A stretch of DNA of 34,216 nt from an uncultured Prevotellaceae bacterium (lineage in GTDB: Bacteria > Bacteroidota > Bacteroidia > Bacteroidales > Bacteroidaceae): positions 1-34,216 of the forward strand of contig ONCK01000022.1 of NCBI GenBank assembly GCA_900316315.1, in the 5' to 3' direction. A program made the translations under genes and the position numbers. Below the pieces are notes generated by a model, which ran no database searches, had not been told where the DNA came from, and saw only the letters and a list, made by a program, of their open reading frames with translations. Of this stretch, positions 8,367 to 16,972 are shown piece by piece. Numbering within the stretch: the stretch's first letter is position 1; every line of letters starts with the position of its first letter.

Positions 8367-10874
8367 CTATTTGACCACGAGCGCACGGCTAATCTGGTCG
8401 GAGAGCTGCGCATAGTGAGCGCGCGTCATCCTATCGGAGGCTGTACGTGAGGCCTGCGCAGTACGCTGGCGGAGCTGCTGGAGCGTAAGGAGCACACAGG
8501 CGGTGGCGTCGCTGCCAGAGGAAGCTTTGTTGGCATTGAAGTAGCTGACGAGGCCGTCTATCATCTTGCGCTGCAGCATACGGCGGTAAGCGGAGACGGG
8601 GCTGCCCGACTTGAGTTCCGTGAAGACGTAGCCCTCCAACTCGGGCAGGTATTCAGAGACAGGATAGTTGGGGCACATCTTGTCCAGCGTAGCGCTGCTG
8701 ACGAGATAAGCAAAGGTGCGGTCGGCAAAGCGGTCGTAGAACTCCTCCTTGCTGCTGCTGACGCGGTCAAAATAGGAGACATTAGTCAGCCAGGTCGGTT
8801 CGTGGAATACGTACTTGTCAAAGAAGGGAAGCACGGCCTTCTCCTTGGCACGAGGCACGGGCTCATAGATGGCGCCCTTCTCATTGACCGTCTTCTGGTT
8901 GAAATAGTAGCCGTTGAGATTGCGGCGTACATGGCCCACGTAGCGATACAACTGGCTGCAAAGCTGATCGTAAGTCTCCTTGAGGTTGTCGCTGTTGACA
9001 TCGTTGCCCCAGTAGGTCCAATCAGGCAGTTTGTTGATCATGCGCTGCAGGTTGAGGATGCCATAGGTGCTAGCCTTGACGGCATCGTCGCCGAGGTCCT
9101 CGGTCTGGCAGCGGGGGTCAGGACGTCCCTTCTCCCCGTCGCCCCACCAGAGACGGCGGTTGGAGGCAAGACGCTGAGTCGTAATCTGATCCATGAAGTA
9201 GCGGTCGCTCTCAGCATCGGTAGCCTGAGGGACAGGCTTGTATCCCCACTCGATAGCCCACTTATCGTAGTCGCCGATGCGGGGGAAGAGGTCTTCCTCC
9301 GTCATACCGTCGCCCGGCTGGGCCACGTAGTTGAAACGCGCATAGTCCATGATGGAGGGCGTATGGCCGTGGGCGTGTACCCAGGCAGCGCTGCGCAGAC
9401 TGTCGACGGGCACGGTGGACGACGAGCCGAAATTGTGGCGCAATCCGAGCGTATGGCCGATTTCGTGGGAGGAGACGAAGCGGATGAGCTGTCCCATCAA
9501 GTGGTCGTCAAACTTCATCGTGCGGGCCTTAGGGTCGACATTACCTGTCTGGATCATGTACCAGGAGTGCAAGAGGCTCATCACGTTGTGATACCATCCG
9601 ACATGGCTCTCAATGATCTCGCCGCTACGCGGGTCGTGAACCTGAGGACCATAGGCATTCTCAATCGATGAGGCGAGATAACGGATGACGCTGTAGCGCG
9701 CATCCTCGAGGCTCATGGTAGAGTCACCCTCAGGCCACTCCTTGGCGGTGATGGCGTTTTTCCAGCCGGCTTGCTCAAAGGCCACATTCCAGTCCTTGAC
9801 ACCAGCGATGAGGTACGGACGCCACTTCTTGGGTGTTGCGGGGTCGATATAGTAGACAATCTGCTTCTTGGGCTCGATGAGTTCGCCGGCCTGCTGGCGC
9901 TTGGCGTCTTCGGCCGACTTGGGCTCGAGGCGATAGCGCGTGACAAAGCGCGTGACGCCTACGCTCTGCTGATTGTCCTTGAAGGTGTAGTAAGAATCTG
10001 TGAAGTATCCGACGCGAGGATCAAAGAGGCGTATCGGCATGGGGTCCTTGGGCAGGACTACAAAGGAGACGTTAAGGCCTACAGACACTGTATTGGCGAT
10101 ATAGGCGGCGAGAGAAGTTGGTCCGCCCAGGGGAGAACTGGTGTACGTACGCACGGTGCGTACCTCCGTATTGATGGGGTAGCTGTGGATGCTCTCTATA
10201 TAGTTTGCGCCGGGGACGGGACTGCCCAGCTTGAATCTCTGGCGCTCCATAGCAGGCACGCCGAGCGAATTGTCCTGGACAAAGAATGAACCCACCTTGA
10301 TCTTATAGGCCTTGCCGACGCGCTTCTCTATCTTGAAAGCGGCAAGGATAGGGTCCTCGGAGGCATTGCGCACGGCCTGGCTGATTTCGTCGGTGGAGTC
10401 GACCTGATTGTAGAGAATATTGCTGCGCAGAAGGAGCTTGTCCTTGTCGGGCGACATCTCGAAGTAGACGGTTTGTTCGCCTGCCTCCTCACCTCCGTAG
10501 GTGCCGATGCCGGCCGGTGTGGCGGTAAAGCGTGTAACGGTGAGGATGAGCCGGCCGAGGAGACTGTCGGGTACGGTAAAGTACCATTCGTCCTTCTCCT
10601 TGCTCACCTGGAGCATGCTCGTCTTGTCGCAGAAGACTTGCTTGACCGGCGGTACGCTGTCACTCTTGGCCTTGGCATTCGCTTGCCCGGCCTTGTCAGC
10701 CGGTTTCTGTTTCTTACCGGCTGGCTGTCCCTTGCCGGGTACCGTCTTGACATCGCCGGTGACAGAGACACTGACTGCCGGTGCCGCAGGCCGTGAGGCC
10801 CTGACCTCGACGGAGCGGGGCAGCAGGAGGACGGCCCCTGCTACGAGGCTGATGATAAATGTGTAATTCTTCAT
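8367..10874 (-). CDS. Exported zinc-dependent metalloprotease (DUF5117/DUF5118 family)
   Basis: This 835-residue protein has a signal peptide (MKNYTFIISLVAGAVLLLP) followed by a Lys/Ala/Pro-rich linker to about residue 75. It then shows the DUF5118-DUF5117-metalloprotease architecture common in Bacteroidetes. The gluzincin/metzincin-like site is HEIGHTLGLRH, with His470, Glu471 (catalytic), His474 and His480. Downstream, PSIMDYARFNYVAQ supplies a Met-turn-like segment. Length is normal for the family (about 800-880 residues). Substrates are unknown; it probably degrades extracytoplasmic proteins. It lies 83 bases after the small 64-residue gene. The gap holds a short GC hairpin (10910-10928) but no recognisable promoter, so cotranscription with the antiporter gene is likely. 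It ends at a shared bidirectional terminator. Confidence 0.92.
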   Translation of the reverse strand: MKNYTFIISLVAGAVLLLPRSVEVRASRPAAPAVSVSVTGDVKTVPGKGQPAGKKQKPADKAGQANAKAKSDSVPPVKQVFCDKTSMLQVSKEKDEWYFTVPDSLLGRLILTVTRFTATPAGIGTYGGEEAGEQTVYFEMSPDKDKLLLRSNILYNQVDSTDEISQAVRNASEDPILAAFKIEKRVGKAYKIKVGSFFVQDNSLGVPAMERQRFKLGSPVPGANYIESIHSYPINTEVRTVRTYTSSPLGGPTSLAAYIANTVSVGLNVSFVVLPKDPMPIRLFDPRVGYFTDSYYTFKDNQQSVGVTRFVTRYRLEPKSAEDAKRQQAGELIEPKKQIVYYIDPATPKKWRPYLIAGVKDWNVAFEQAGWKNAITAKEWPEGDSTMSLEDARYSVIRYLASSIENAYGPQVHDPRSGEIIESHVGWYHNVMSLLHSWYMIQTGNVDPKARTMKFDDHLMGQLIRFVSSHEIGHTLGLRHNFGSSSTVPVDSLRSAAWVHAHGHTPSIMDYARFNYVAQPGDGMTEEDLFPRIGDYDKWAIEWGYKPVPQATDAESDRYFMDQITTQRLASNRRLWWGDGEKGRPDPRCQTEDLGDDAVKASTYGILNLQRMINKLPDWTYWGNDVNSDNLKETYDQLCSQLYRYVGHVRRNLNGYYFNQKTVNEKGAIYEPVPRAKEKAVLPFFDKYVFHEPTWLTNVSYFDRVSSSKEEFYDRFADRTFAYLVSSATLDKMCPNYPVSEYLPELEGYVFTELKSGSPVSAYRRMLQRKMIDGLVSYFNANKASSGSDATACVLLTLQQLRQRTAQASRTASDRMTRAHYAQLSDQISRALVVK

Positions 10875-10957
10875 ATTGTCAATCGTTGTTTATATATAAT
10901 CTATCTTCAGCGGCGGGACTCTCGCCGCAGGCCCGCAGGGTGCCTGTCGTCACTCGC

Positions 10958-11152
10958 TTATACGGGCTTCGCCTTGAGTCGCTCCTCGTAGTGCTCCTTG
11001 ATACGGACAGCCTCCTCGGGGGTCACCGTCTCGCTCAGGGCTTCGTCGAGGGCTTCGGCACACTGCTGCCGCTGCATGGCACGGCCTACCTTGAGACCAC
11101 TCTGATACTCTCCGTGGGGGAGCAGGGCGCGATTGAAATGTCCGTCACTCAT
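10958..11152 (-). CDS. Small conserved hypothetical protein (64 aa)
   Basis: This 64-residue soluble protein starts MSDGHFNRALLPHGEYQSG and continues with a charged helical tail (EEAVRIKEHYEERLKAK). I recall similar small Bacteroidales proteins with the N-terminal pattern GHFNR-LP-YxSGL-GR, so I regard it as real and conserved; its function is unknown to me. It starts 21 bases after the antiporter stop codon on the same strand, which supports cotranscription. There is no signal peptide, membrane segment or cysteine-based metal site. The predicted C-terminal helix could mediate protein binding. Confidence 0.7.
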   Translation of the reverse strand: MSDGHFNRALLPHGEYQSGLKVGRAMQRQQCAEALDEALSETVTPEEAVRIKEHYEERLKAKPV

Positions 11153-11173
11153 CTCTCTTACTCTATGGATTTA

Positions 11174-12157
11174 TCAAGCGTGGACCACAAGCCACGTCAT
11201 ATAAGCGGCAAAGAGGACCACCAGCAAGCAACCCTCCCCGCGGCTGACGCGGAAACGGCTGTACGACATCTGCCACATGAGCAGGATACTGACAATCATC
11301 ATGCCAAAATCGACCATCGTGATGCCCGCAGTCCGCAGGGGCTGGATAGCGCCCGTGATGCCGAGGATCATCAGGATGTTGAAGACATTGCTACCTATGA
11401 CATTGCCAATGGCCAGTGCGCTCTGTCCCTTGCGGGCCGAGACCACGCTGGTGGCGAGCTCCGGCAGCGACGTGCCCCCGGCGACTATGGTGAGGCCGAT
11501 GACGGCATCGCTCACGCCCAACTGGCGGGCAATGTCCGATGCGCCGCTGACAAATATCTGGCTGCCCACGACCAGACAGGCCAGGCCCACGATAATCCAC
11601 ACGACACATAGGAGCATGCTCATCGGGCGTGCCTCCTTATCCTCCGTCTCGGCCTTGCCGTGACGCGCCATGCGCAGGGTGTAGACAAAGAATGCCGCCA
11701 TACCGGCCAGCAGCACCGCCGCGTCGATTCTGGACAGCTTGCCGTCAAGGCAGAGCAGGAGCAGGAGCACAGAGGCACCCACTGCCCAGGGGATGTCCTT
11801 GGAGACCGTGGAGCGTGCGACGGCTATCGGAGTGATAGCGGCTGAGATACCTACGATAAAGAGTACATTAAATATATTGCTGCCGACAATATTGCCCAGC
11901 GCCATACCCGCCTGACCGCGCAGGGCCGAGGTGAGACTGACGAAGAGCTCGGGGGCGGAGGTACCAAAACCGACGATGGTCAGTCCGATTACGATCTGGG
12001 GCACCCCCATACGGCGTGCCAAAGCTCCGGCTCCGTCGGTGAAGCGGTCGGCTCCCCAAGCAACGCCCACCAATCCGATTATGACACAAAGTATACTGAG
12101 AAACGGGAACCCTTGTCCCAAGAGAATGCCCGCCGGACTGATAAGGCTGCTGATCAT
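11174..12157 (-). CDS. Calcium/sodium antiporter, CaCA family (YrbG-like)
   Basis: This 327-residue inner-membrane protein belongs to the K+-dependent Na+/Ca2+ exchanger-like group. The two inverted alpha repeats are clear: GFGTSAPELFVS with GNIVGSNIFNVLF in the first half, and AGGTSLPELATS with GNVIGSNVFNILM in the second. Acidic residues within the SAPE/SLPE motifs bind the cation. About ten hydrophobic segments are visible, separated by a charged loop (ARHGKAETEDKEARP). The start at 12157 (ATG) is preferred over an upstream in-frame TTG at 12184, because that TTG falls inside the -7 promoter element. It is the first gene of a probable three-gene unit with the 64-residue protein and the metalloprotease. 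Confidence 0.92.
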   Translation of the reverse strand: MISSLISPAGILLGQGFPFLSILCVIIGLVGVAWGADRFTDGAGALARRMGVPQIVIGLTIVGFGTSAPELFVSLTSALRGQAGMALGNIVGSNIFNVLFIVGISAAITPIAVARSTVSKDIPWAVGASVLLLLLCLDGKLSRIDAAVLLAGMAAFFVYTLRMARHGKAETEDKEARPMSMLLCVVWIIVGLACLVVGSQIFVSGASDIARQLGVSDAVIGLTIVAGGTSLPELATSVVSARKGQSALAIGNVIGSNVFNILMILGITGAIQPLRTAGITMVDFGMMIVSILLMWQMSYSRFRVSRGEGCLLVVLFAAYMTWLVVHA

Positions 12158-12181
12158 ATTGGCTAATGTGGTTACGGGGGA

Positions 12182-12189
12182 CAAAAGTA
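12182..12189 (-). promoter_or_regulatory. Bacteroidetes -7 element (TACTTTTG) for the antiporter operon
   Basis: Minus-strand TACTTTTG matches TAnnTTTG and ends 25 bases before the ATG at 12157. It overlaps a possible TTG start at 12184 and so decides the start in favour of the ATG. Confidence 0.6.
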
Positions 12190-12563
12190 CAAATAATTTG
12201 GTGATAATGTCTACGCACAGAGCCTAAAAATGCGTCATCCAGACACTTTGGTGCCACGTCCGTGGTGGGCTCAGTCCTGCGGTCCTCCGGCGCGGGCCTG
12301 ACGAGGGCTGCCTCAGACAAGAACGGTATGCTCATTGTCATCAGCAGCAGCTTATCCATAGGGCTGACGGGCGTAGGACATCATACAGCAAGCCACCTTG
12401 CGACAAGCGGACGGGCCATCTATGGAGGGACGTAGGGCGCAATGGCAAGGGGCGGGCGGATGGGTTCATACGAGATGCCTCCGGAGGTGAGCGGTCAGGC
12501 AAAAATTTTAGTTCGTCGGCACAATGTAAGGTCTTATACAGACGTAAATAAGAGAAAAAATCG
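12190..12563. other. Divergent intergenic region, nothing recognised
   Basis: This region separates the antiporter and SGNH hydrolase genes. Frames that cross it have no family resemblance and unusual composition. A small palindrome (cctccggagg, 12479-12488) is present. Apart from the flanking promoter elements I see no supported feature. Confidence 0.5.
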
Positions 12564-12571
12564 TACATTTG
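12564..12571 (+). promoter_or_regulatory. Bacteroidetes -7 element (TACATTTG) for the SGNH hydrolase gene
   Basis: TACATTTG fits TAnnTTTG and is 19 bases before the ATG at 12591, giving a very short leader. The DNA just upstream is A-rich. Confidence 0.6.
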
Positions 12572-12590
12572 CGACAAAAAGTATATCCTC

Positions 12591-13343
12591 ATGAGATTGA
12601 TACACCCTCTTATCCTCATGTTGACCCTCCTGCTGGCTACTCCTGCCTTGGCTCAACATGACTGTTGCGGCAAGTGTGACTCGGCCACGGTCACCCTGAC
12701 ACCCAAGCAGGTACGCCAGCTGAAAAAGTATTCACCCTTCTCCATTCTGGGCGACTCCTACTCCACCTTCAAGGGCTATACGACGCCCGTAGACAATGCC
12801 CAGTGGTATCCCCACAAGGGCAATGACGTCACGAAGCCCTGCCAGACCTGGTGGGAACTCTTCCGCAAGGCCAGCGGCCTCAAGCTCGACCGCAACAACT
12901 CGTACTCCGGCGCCACCGTGTGCTACACGAGCTACAACAAAGCCATCAAGATCAGCTCTGCCTTTGTCACCCGCGCCACCAACCTCGGATCGCCGCGCCT
13001 CATCATCGTAGAGGGAGGCACCAATGACAGCTGGGCAGGGTCTCCCATCGGCGAATATAAGTGGCAGGACTGGACCGAGCAAGACTTGCGCTCCTTCCGT
13101 CCCGCCGCAGCCAAGACGCTCTGGCTGCTCAAGCAGACCTATCCCAAGGCACACATCGTCTACATGCTCAACAGTCAGCTCAAGGAGGAAATCAATAGCT
13201 CCGTAGTCGAGATCTGCCGCCACTACGACGTGCCTCTCCTGCGTCTCCACGACATAGACAAGCAGCAGGGACATCCCTCCTACGACGGCATGCAGGCAAT
13301 CTGCCAGCAACTGCTCCAATACCTCCTTTTTGATCACAGATAA
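12591..13343 (+). CDS. Exported SGNH/GDSL-family hydrolase
   Basis: This 250-residue protein has a signal peptide ending near residue 21 (LLLATPALAQ) and one SGNH hydrolase domain. Block I is ILGDSYSTF with nucleophile Ser56. Block II is represented by NNSYSGAT, block III by EGGTNDSW (the Asn of SGNH), and block V by HPSYDGM with His228. It should be an esterase or acetyl-esterase acting on carbohydrate or lipid-linked esters outside the cytoplasm; the substrate cannot be told. Unusually, the mature N-terminus carries a Cys cluster (HDCCGKC, residues 23-29) that could form disulfides or bind metal. It is monocistronic, with its own promoter, and the next gene is 720 bases away. Confidence 0.85.
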   Translation: MRLIHPLILMLTLLLATPALAQHDCCGKCDSATVTLTPKQVRQLKKYSPFSILGDSYSTFKGYTTPVDNAQWYPHKGNDVTKPCQTWWELFRKASGLKLDRNNSYSGATVCYTSYNKAIKISSAFVTRATNLGSPRLIIVEGGTNDSWAGSPIGEYKWQDWTEQDLRSFRPAAAKTLWLLKQTYPKAHIVYMLNSQLKEEINSSVVEICRHYDVPLLRLHDIDKQQGHPSYDGMQAICQQLLQYLLFDHR

Positions 13344-13823
13344 ATATGTTCTACCCCCCATGCTCCGCCCTGCAGAATACGGAGAAAAGGAGGTCGTGGA
13401 TTTTTACTTTTATTCCTCTGTCCGTCTAAGGGATAGACAAGAACGCCAGACAGGCCGTCCGCCCCGTATGTCTTAAGATCATGTTAAGCCAAGAGACGTG
13501 GCAGCATCCAAAACCGCAAAAGGCTTAAATCAAGTTCCATCTTTCTAGTTATGATAAAAGTACTTATCAGGGGCTTACGCCCTCTGTCAGTGACCTTGGC
13601 GCATGTCGGTGGTACGGTCCAGGCGCCTGCTACCGATCAGGTATCTGCTGTCATCGTAGACACGGCGACGGTGAGGCCATTGCGTCAGGTAGTCTTTTGT
13701 CCGCCCGCGACCGAAGTCACGCGGCCCGCCTTGTCCACGACTCGAGGAGACAGGCCGGAAAGCAGATCATCCGATATTCGCATTTTTTGCACCGCATTGT
13801 TTCTTTTTATTTCAAGAAATGCG
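13344..13823. other. Intergenic stretch, no supported gene
   Basis: An open frame of 91 codons (13551-13826) exists but has no family likeness, no promoter-like element in front and an unlikely residue composition, so I do not call it. A short inverted repeat (cttaa-gatcatg-ttaag, near 13473-13489) is present. The region may hold decayed DNA. Confidence 0.4.
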
Positions 13824-13831
13824 TAAGTTTG
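13824..13831 (+). promoter_or_regulatory. Bacteroidetes -7 element (TAAGTTTG), probably for the sialate esterase gene
   Basis: TAAGTTTG fits TAnnTTTG and occurs in the same form before the glucosaminidase and clpC genes. If used, it gives a long leader of about 225 bases before the ATG at 14064. That leader contains small inverted repeats (gagcctg at 13886 with caggctc at 13914; a gccga/tcggc hairpin near 13998-14018). No known riboswitch was recognised. Confidence 0.5.
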
Positions 13832-14063
13832 TATCTCATCCGGCGGCCATCCTCCCTTGCCTCGTCAGCCGGTGATGCCTGGCCTGAGCCTGCGGACCGG
13901 CACATCCTCCCCACAGGCTCCGCCCGCAACCTACGGCGACCCGTGCCACCAGGACACGTGCTGACGGATCTGCATCGGAAACACAGGCGCTGCTTCGCCG
14001 ATGGTACCGACTTCGGCAAAGGCCCTGCCTGACAGCTACGAAATACCACAAAACCGTATAGAC

Positions 14064-15473
14064 ATGAAGAAGATACTTCTCACCCTTCCCCTCCTGCTCC
14101 TCGCCCTCACGGCCGGAGCCAAAGTCAAGCCGGCGCCGCTCATCAGCGACGGCATGGTCCTACAGCAGCAGAGCGACTGCAAGCTCTGGGGCTTCGCCAA
14201 GCCCAACAGCCGCGTCACCGCACGCGGTTCGTGGGGCGGAAAGACCGTACAGACCCGCAGCGACGCCCAAGGCCGATGGCAGCTCCGCCTGCCGACGCCC
14301 AAGGGCAGCTTCACGCCCTATGAGCTCACCCTCTCCGACGGCGACAAGCTCGTCATCAAGGACGTCCTCATCGGCGAGGTATGGCTCGGTGGCGGCCAGA
14401 GCAACATGGAGATGAGCCTCCAGGGCCGCAACAACCGCGTTATCGACCATGTCAATCAGGAAATCATCGGTTCGCTCAAGTACAGCGGCAAGCTCCGCCT
14501 CGCCACAGTGTCCCACAATCTGCAACTCACCCCAGCCGACAGCGTCGCTGCGCCGTGGAAGGACTGTTCACCCGCGACTGTGACGCCCTGGAGTGCCGTC
14601 TGCTACTTCTTCGGCTCCACGCTGGTCGACGCGCTGCAGGTACCCGTCGGCATGATTGCCTCCTGCTGGGGCGCCACCACTGTCGAGTCCTGGACACCCG
14701 CCGAGATTTGCCGCAGCTACACCGATCTCAAGCAGGACAAGGCCTCGCTCAGCAAGGGCAAGACCAATACGCCCATCGTGCGCTACAACGGTATGATCCA
14801 TCCCATCGAAGGCTATACGCTCAAGGGCTTCATCTGGTATCAAGGCGAAGCCAATGTCAGCCATCACAACCAGTATGCCGACCGTCTGTCCAATCTCATC
14901 TCCGCTTGGCGTCAGCGCTGGGGACAAGGCGACCTCCCCTTCTATGAGGTAGAAATCTGTCCCTACCACTACGGCGACGTCTCCGGCGACAAAGCCGCCC
15001 TCCTGCGTGAGGCCCAGTGGGATGTCACGCGCCGGCTGCCCCATGTCGGCTGTGTCAGCACCAATGACCTCGTGCGCCCTTACGAAGTCCGTCAGATCCA
15101 TCCCAGCATGAAGCGCCCCGTCGGTGAGCGCCTCGCCATGATGGCCCTGAGCCGCGACTACGGGATGCAAGGCTTTGACCCCGAATGTCCGCAGTACGAG
15201 AGCATGGAGGTCAAGGATAGCAAAGTTTACCTCAAAGTCAGCCACTCCAAGAGCGGTTTCAGCCGCTTCGACGACCTGGAGGGATTTGAGGTCTGCGGCC
15301 CCGATGGCGTCTACTACCCCGCCCAGGCCAGCATCGAGGGCGTGCGCCTCGTCGTCTCCTCGCCCAAGGTCTTGCAACCCCGCGCCGTCAAGTACTGCTT
15401 CCACAACTGGTCACCTGGTACCGTAGCCAATACCAGCGGACTGCCCCTTGTGCCCTTCCGCTCGCAGCGCTAG
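14064..15473 (+). CDS. Exported sialate O-acetylesterase-like SGNH hydrolase
   Basis: This 469-residue protein has a signal peptide (MKKILLTLPLLLLALTAGA) and the sialate O-acetylesterase family layout. A beta-rich start (PLISDGMVLQQQSDCKLWG) is followed by the SGNH catalytic domain. Block I is GGGQSNMEM with nucleophile Ser113, block III is WYQGEAN, and the catalytic His346 lies in IHPSMKRPVGERLA. The C-terminal beta region carries FEVCGPDGVYYPA, typical of the family. It should remove O-acetyl groups from sialic acids or acetylated plant polysaccharides in the periplasm or on the surface. No other sialic-acid or polysaccharide-utilisation genes are adjacent, so the substrate is open. The ATG at 14064 begins the signal peptide. 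Confidence 0.92.
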   Translation: MKKILLTLPLLLLALTAGAKVKPAPLISDGMVLQQQSDCKLWGFAKPNSRVTARGSWGGKTVQTRSDAQGRWQLRLPTPKGSFTPYELTLSDGDKLVIKDVLIGEVWLGGGQSNMEMSLQGRNNRVIDHVNQEIIGSLKYSGKLRLATVSHNLQLTPADSVAAPWKDCSPATVTPWSAVCYFFGSTLVDALQVPVGMIASCWGATTVESWTPAEICRSYTDLKQDKASLSKGKTNTPIVRYNGMIHPIEGYTLKGFIWYQGEANVSHHNQYADRLSNLISAWRQRWGQGDLPFYEVEICPYHYGDVSGDKAALLREAQWDVTRRLPHVGCVSTNDLVRPYEVRQIHPSMKRPVGERLAMMALSRDYGMQGFDPECPQYESMEVKDSKVYLKVSHSKSGFSRFDDLEGFEVCGPDGVYYPAQASIEGVRLVVSSPKVLQPRAVKYCFHNWSPGTVANTSGLPLVPFRSQR

Positions 15474-15553
15474 CCGCTCCTGTCGCCCGAAGAAGGGTTA
15501 TCAAACTCCATCCCCGCGGAGCCATCCCTCATTCTGCTCCACGGTATCCTCAT

Positions 15554-15590
15554 GGCCGCGCCGATATACATCCGCTATATCAGCGCGGTC
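15554..15590 (+). terminator. Terminator hairpin after the sialate esterase gene
   Basis: A 15-bp stem with two G-T pairs (ggccgcgccgatata / tatatcagcgcggtc) encloses a 7-base loop and is followed by atttgtt. It lies 80 bases past the stop codon. Confidence 0.65.
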
Positions 15591-15665
15591 ATTTGTTGGG
15601 AGGAGTTTCACAGGCGGAAACGATGGCGCGAAATAAGATACTGACATATTTTTTAACCTTTGGGC

Positions 15666-15696
15666 TTGGCACAAAGCGATATTTATCGTAAGTTTG
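15666..15696 (+). promoter_or_regulatory. Bacteroidetes promoter for the glucosaminidase-LysM gene
   Basis: A -7 element TAAGTTTG at 15689-15696 is preceded, with a gap of about 20 bases, by TTG at 15666-15668. The -7 element ends 31 bases before the ATG at 15728. Confidence 0.65.
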
Positions 15697-15727
15697 TGGC
15701 ACATACAAGCAACAACCTCAGTCCGCT

Positions 15728-16639
15728 ATGTACCGACGTCACATTCTGACTCTTCTGTTGGCGCTCGCCGTGCTTACCCCGTCGGCTCTCGCCCAGACCC
15801 GAACCCGATATACCGAATACATCAACCAATACATGCAGATGGCCATCGATCAGATGGCACGCTACAAGATACCTGCCAGCATCACCCTCTCGCAGGGTCT
15901 CCTCGAGAGCGGAGCAGGCTACAGCCGCCTCGCCAGGGAGGGCAACAATCACTTTGGCATCAAGTGCGGCAGCAGTTGGACGGGCCCCTACATCATTGCC
16001 ACCGATGACGCTCCCAACGAGCACTTCCGCGCCTATAGCAGCGCCGCCGAGAGTTACGAGGACCACAGCCGTTTTCTCCGCACCAATCGTCGATATGCCA
16101 GTCTCTTTGACCTCAAGATCACCGATTACAAGGGCTGGGCACGCGGACTCAAGGCCGCAGGCTACGCCACCAATCCCCGCTACGCCGACAATCTGATCCA
16201 GATCATCGAGTCGTACGACCTCAATAAGCTCGACTACGCCGTATCGCGCAGCCCCAAGCGTATCGACCGCATGACGCAGCGAGTCAGTACCGACCATCCC
16301 GTCTATGCTTGCAACAAAAACTTCTACACCATCGCCCGCCAAGGCGACACCTTCAAGTCCCTGGCCAAGGAGATGGGCGTCTCGGCCCGCAAGCTGCGCA
16401 AGTACAATGAGGTACCCAAGGATATCGAACTCCACGACGGCGACGTAGTCTATATGGAGAAGAAGCAGAAACAAGCCGATGCCCGCTGGAAGGGCGTATG
16501 GCACACTATCGAGCCCGGCGAGTCCATGCACAGCATCGCCCAGCACTACGGCATGCAACTCAAGACTCTTTACAAGATCAACTACCGTCCCTACTCCTTT
16601 GTACCCCGCGCCGGCGACGTACTCCTCATCCGCAAGTAG
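15728..16639 (+). CDS. Exported glucosaminidase (GH73-like) with two LysM domains
   Basis: This 303-residue peptidoglycan hydrolase has a signal peptide (residues 1-22, ending ALAQ). A Glucosaminidase/FlgJ-like domain (about 28-175) follows, with the likely catalytic glutamate Glu60 in LSQGLLESGAGYS and the family signature NNHFGIKC. Two LysM modules come next: about residues 198-243 (FYTIARQGDTFKSLAKEMGV) and about 257-303 (HTIEPGESMHSIAQHYG). LysM modules bind glycan strands. The enzyme should cleave beta-1,4 bonds next to N-acetylglucosamine during wall remodelling or division. It has its own promoter, and the protein ends exactly at the second LysM. The start fits the signal peptide and promoter. 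Confidence 0.93.
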   Translation: MYRRHILTLLLALAVLTPSALAQTRTRYTEYINQYMQMAIDQMARYKIPASITLSQGLLESGAGYSRLAREGNNHFGIKCGSSWTGPYIIATDDAPNEHFRAYSSAAESYEDHSRFLRTNRRYASLFDLKITDYKGWARGLKAAGYATNPRYADNLIQIIESYDLNKLDYAVSRSPKRIDRMTQRVSTDHPVYACNKNFYTIARQGDTFKSLAKEMGVSARKLRKYNEVPKDIELHDGDVVYMEKKQKQADARWKGVWHTIEPGESMHSIAQHYGMQLKTLYKINYRPYSFVPRAGDVLLIRK

Positions 16640-16882
16640 CCTCCCGTTGCGAGCCTGATTTTCCGCCATTTCCAATGCGCTGTCCCCATCTGCAAGCGAC
16701 TCCTGTCCTCTCGCTTGTTGACAGTCAGGCAGCGGGCTCTGGGGCATTTCTATCCGTCGGTCTACGCCCTTTTTTCCGACCTTTTCCGCCCTATCAAGTA
16801 GCTCTCGCCGTCACACAGCTCCCCCAGCTGCAGGTAGCCTGTCCGTCTTCAGTTTTTTGCTCTCAAAAAAGAACCGGCAAGC
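16640..16882. other. Intergenic stretch before the metzincin gene
   Basis: No gene, hairpin terminator or repeat is evident. It contains pyrimidine-rich tracts (for example ccctttttt near 16768) and leads to the promoter at 16883-16913. Confidence 0.4.
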
Positions 16883-16913
16883 TTTGTAGCATGACGCAAT
16901 TGTCGTACCTTTG
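16883..16913 (+). promoter_or_regulatory. Bacteroidetes promoter for the metzincin protease gene
   Basis: TTTG at 16883-16886 and TACCTTTG at 16906-16913 are separated by 19 bases, an almost ideal -33/-7 pair. Transcription should begin near 16920, so the in-frame ATG at 16919 cannot serve well and the ATG at 16973 is preferred. Confidence 0.75.
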
Positions 16914-16972
16914 CGCCTTTGCTGGCCCCAGGCCATACGATAAAGACCAAGCACGACCTTGCAGACACCCTT

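Noticed and set aside
10910-10928. gcggcg/cgccgc hairpin as a terminator before the metalloprotease gene
   Set aside because: The stem is only 6 bp and no T run follows, so it is not enough to separate the protease from the upstream genes.
12182-12184. TTG start for the antiporter (nine extra residues)
   Set aside because: The codon falls inside the -7 promoter element; the ATG at 12157 fits the first membrane segment.
13551-13826. Plus-strand open frame of 91 codons
   Set aside because: No promoter in front, no family likeness and unlikely composition; the -7 element at 13824 lies at its end.
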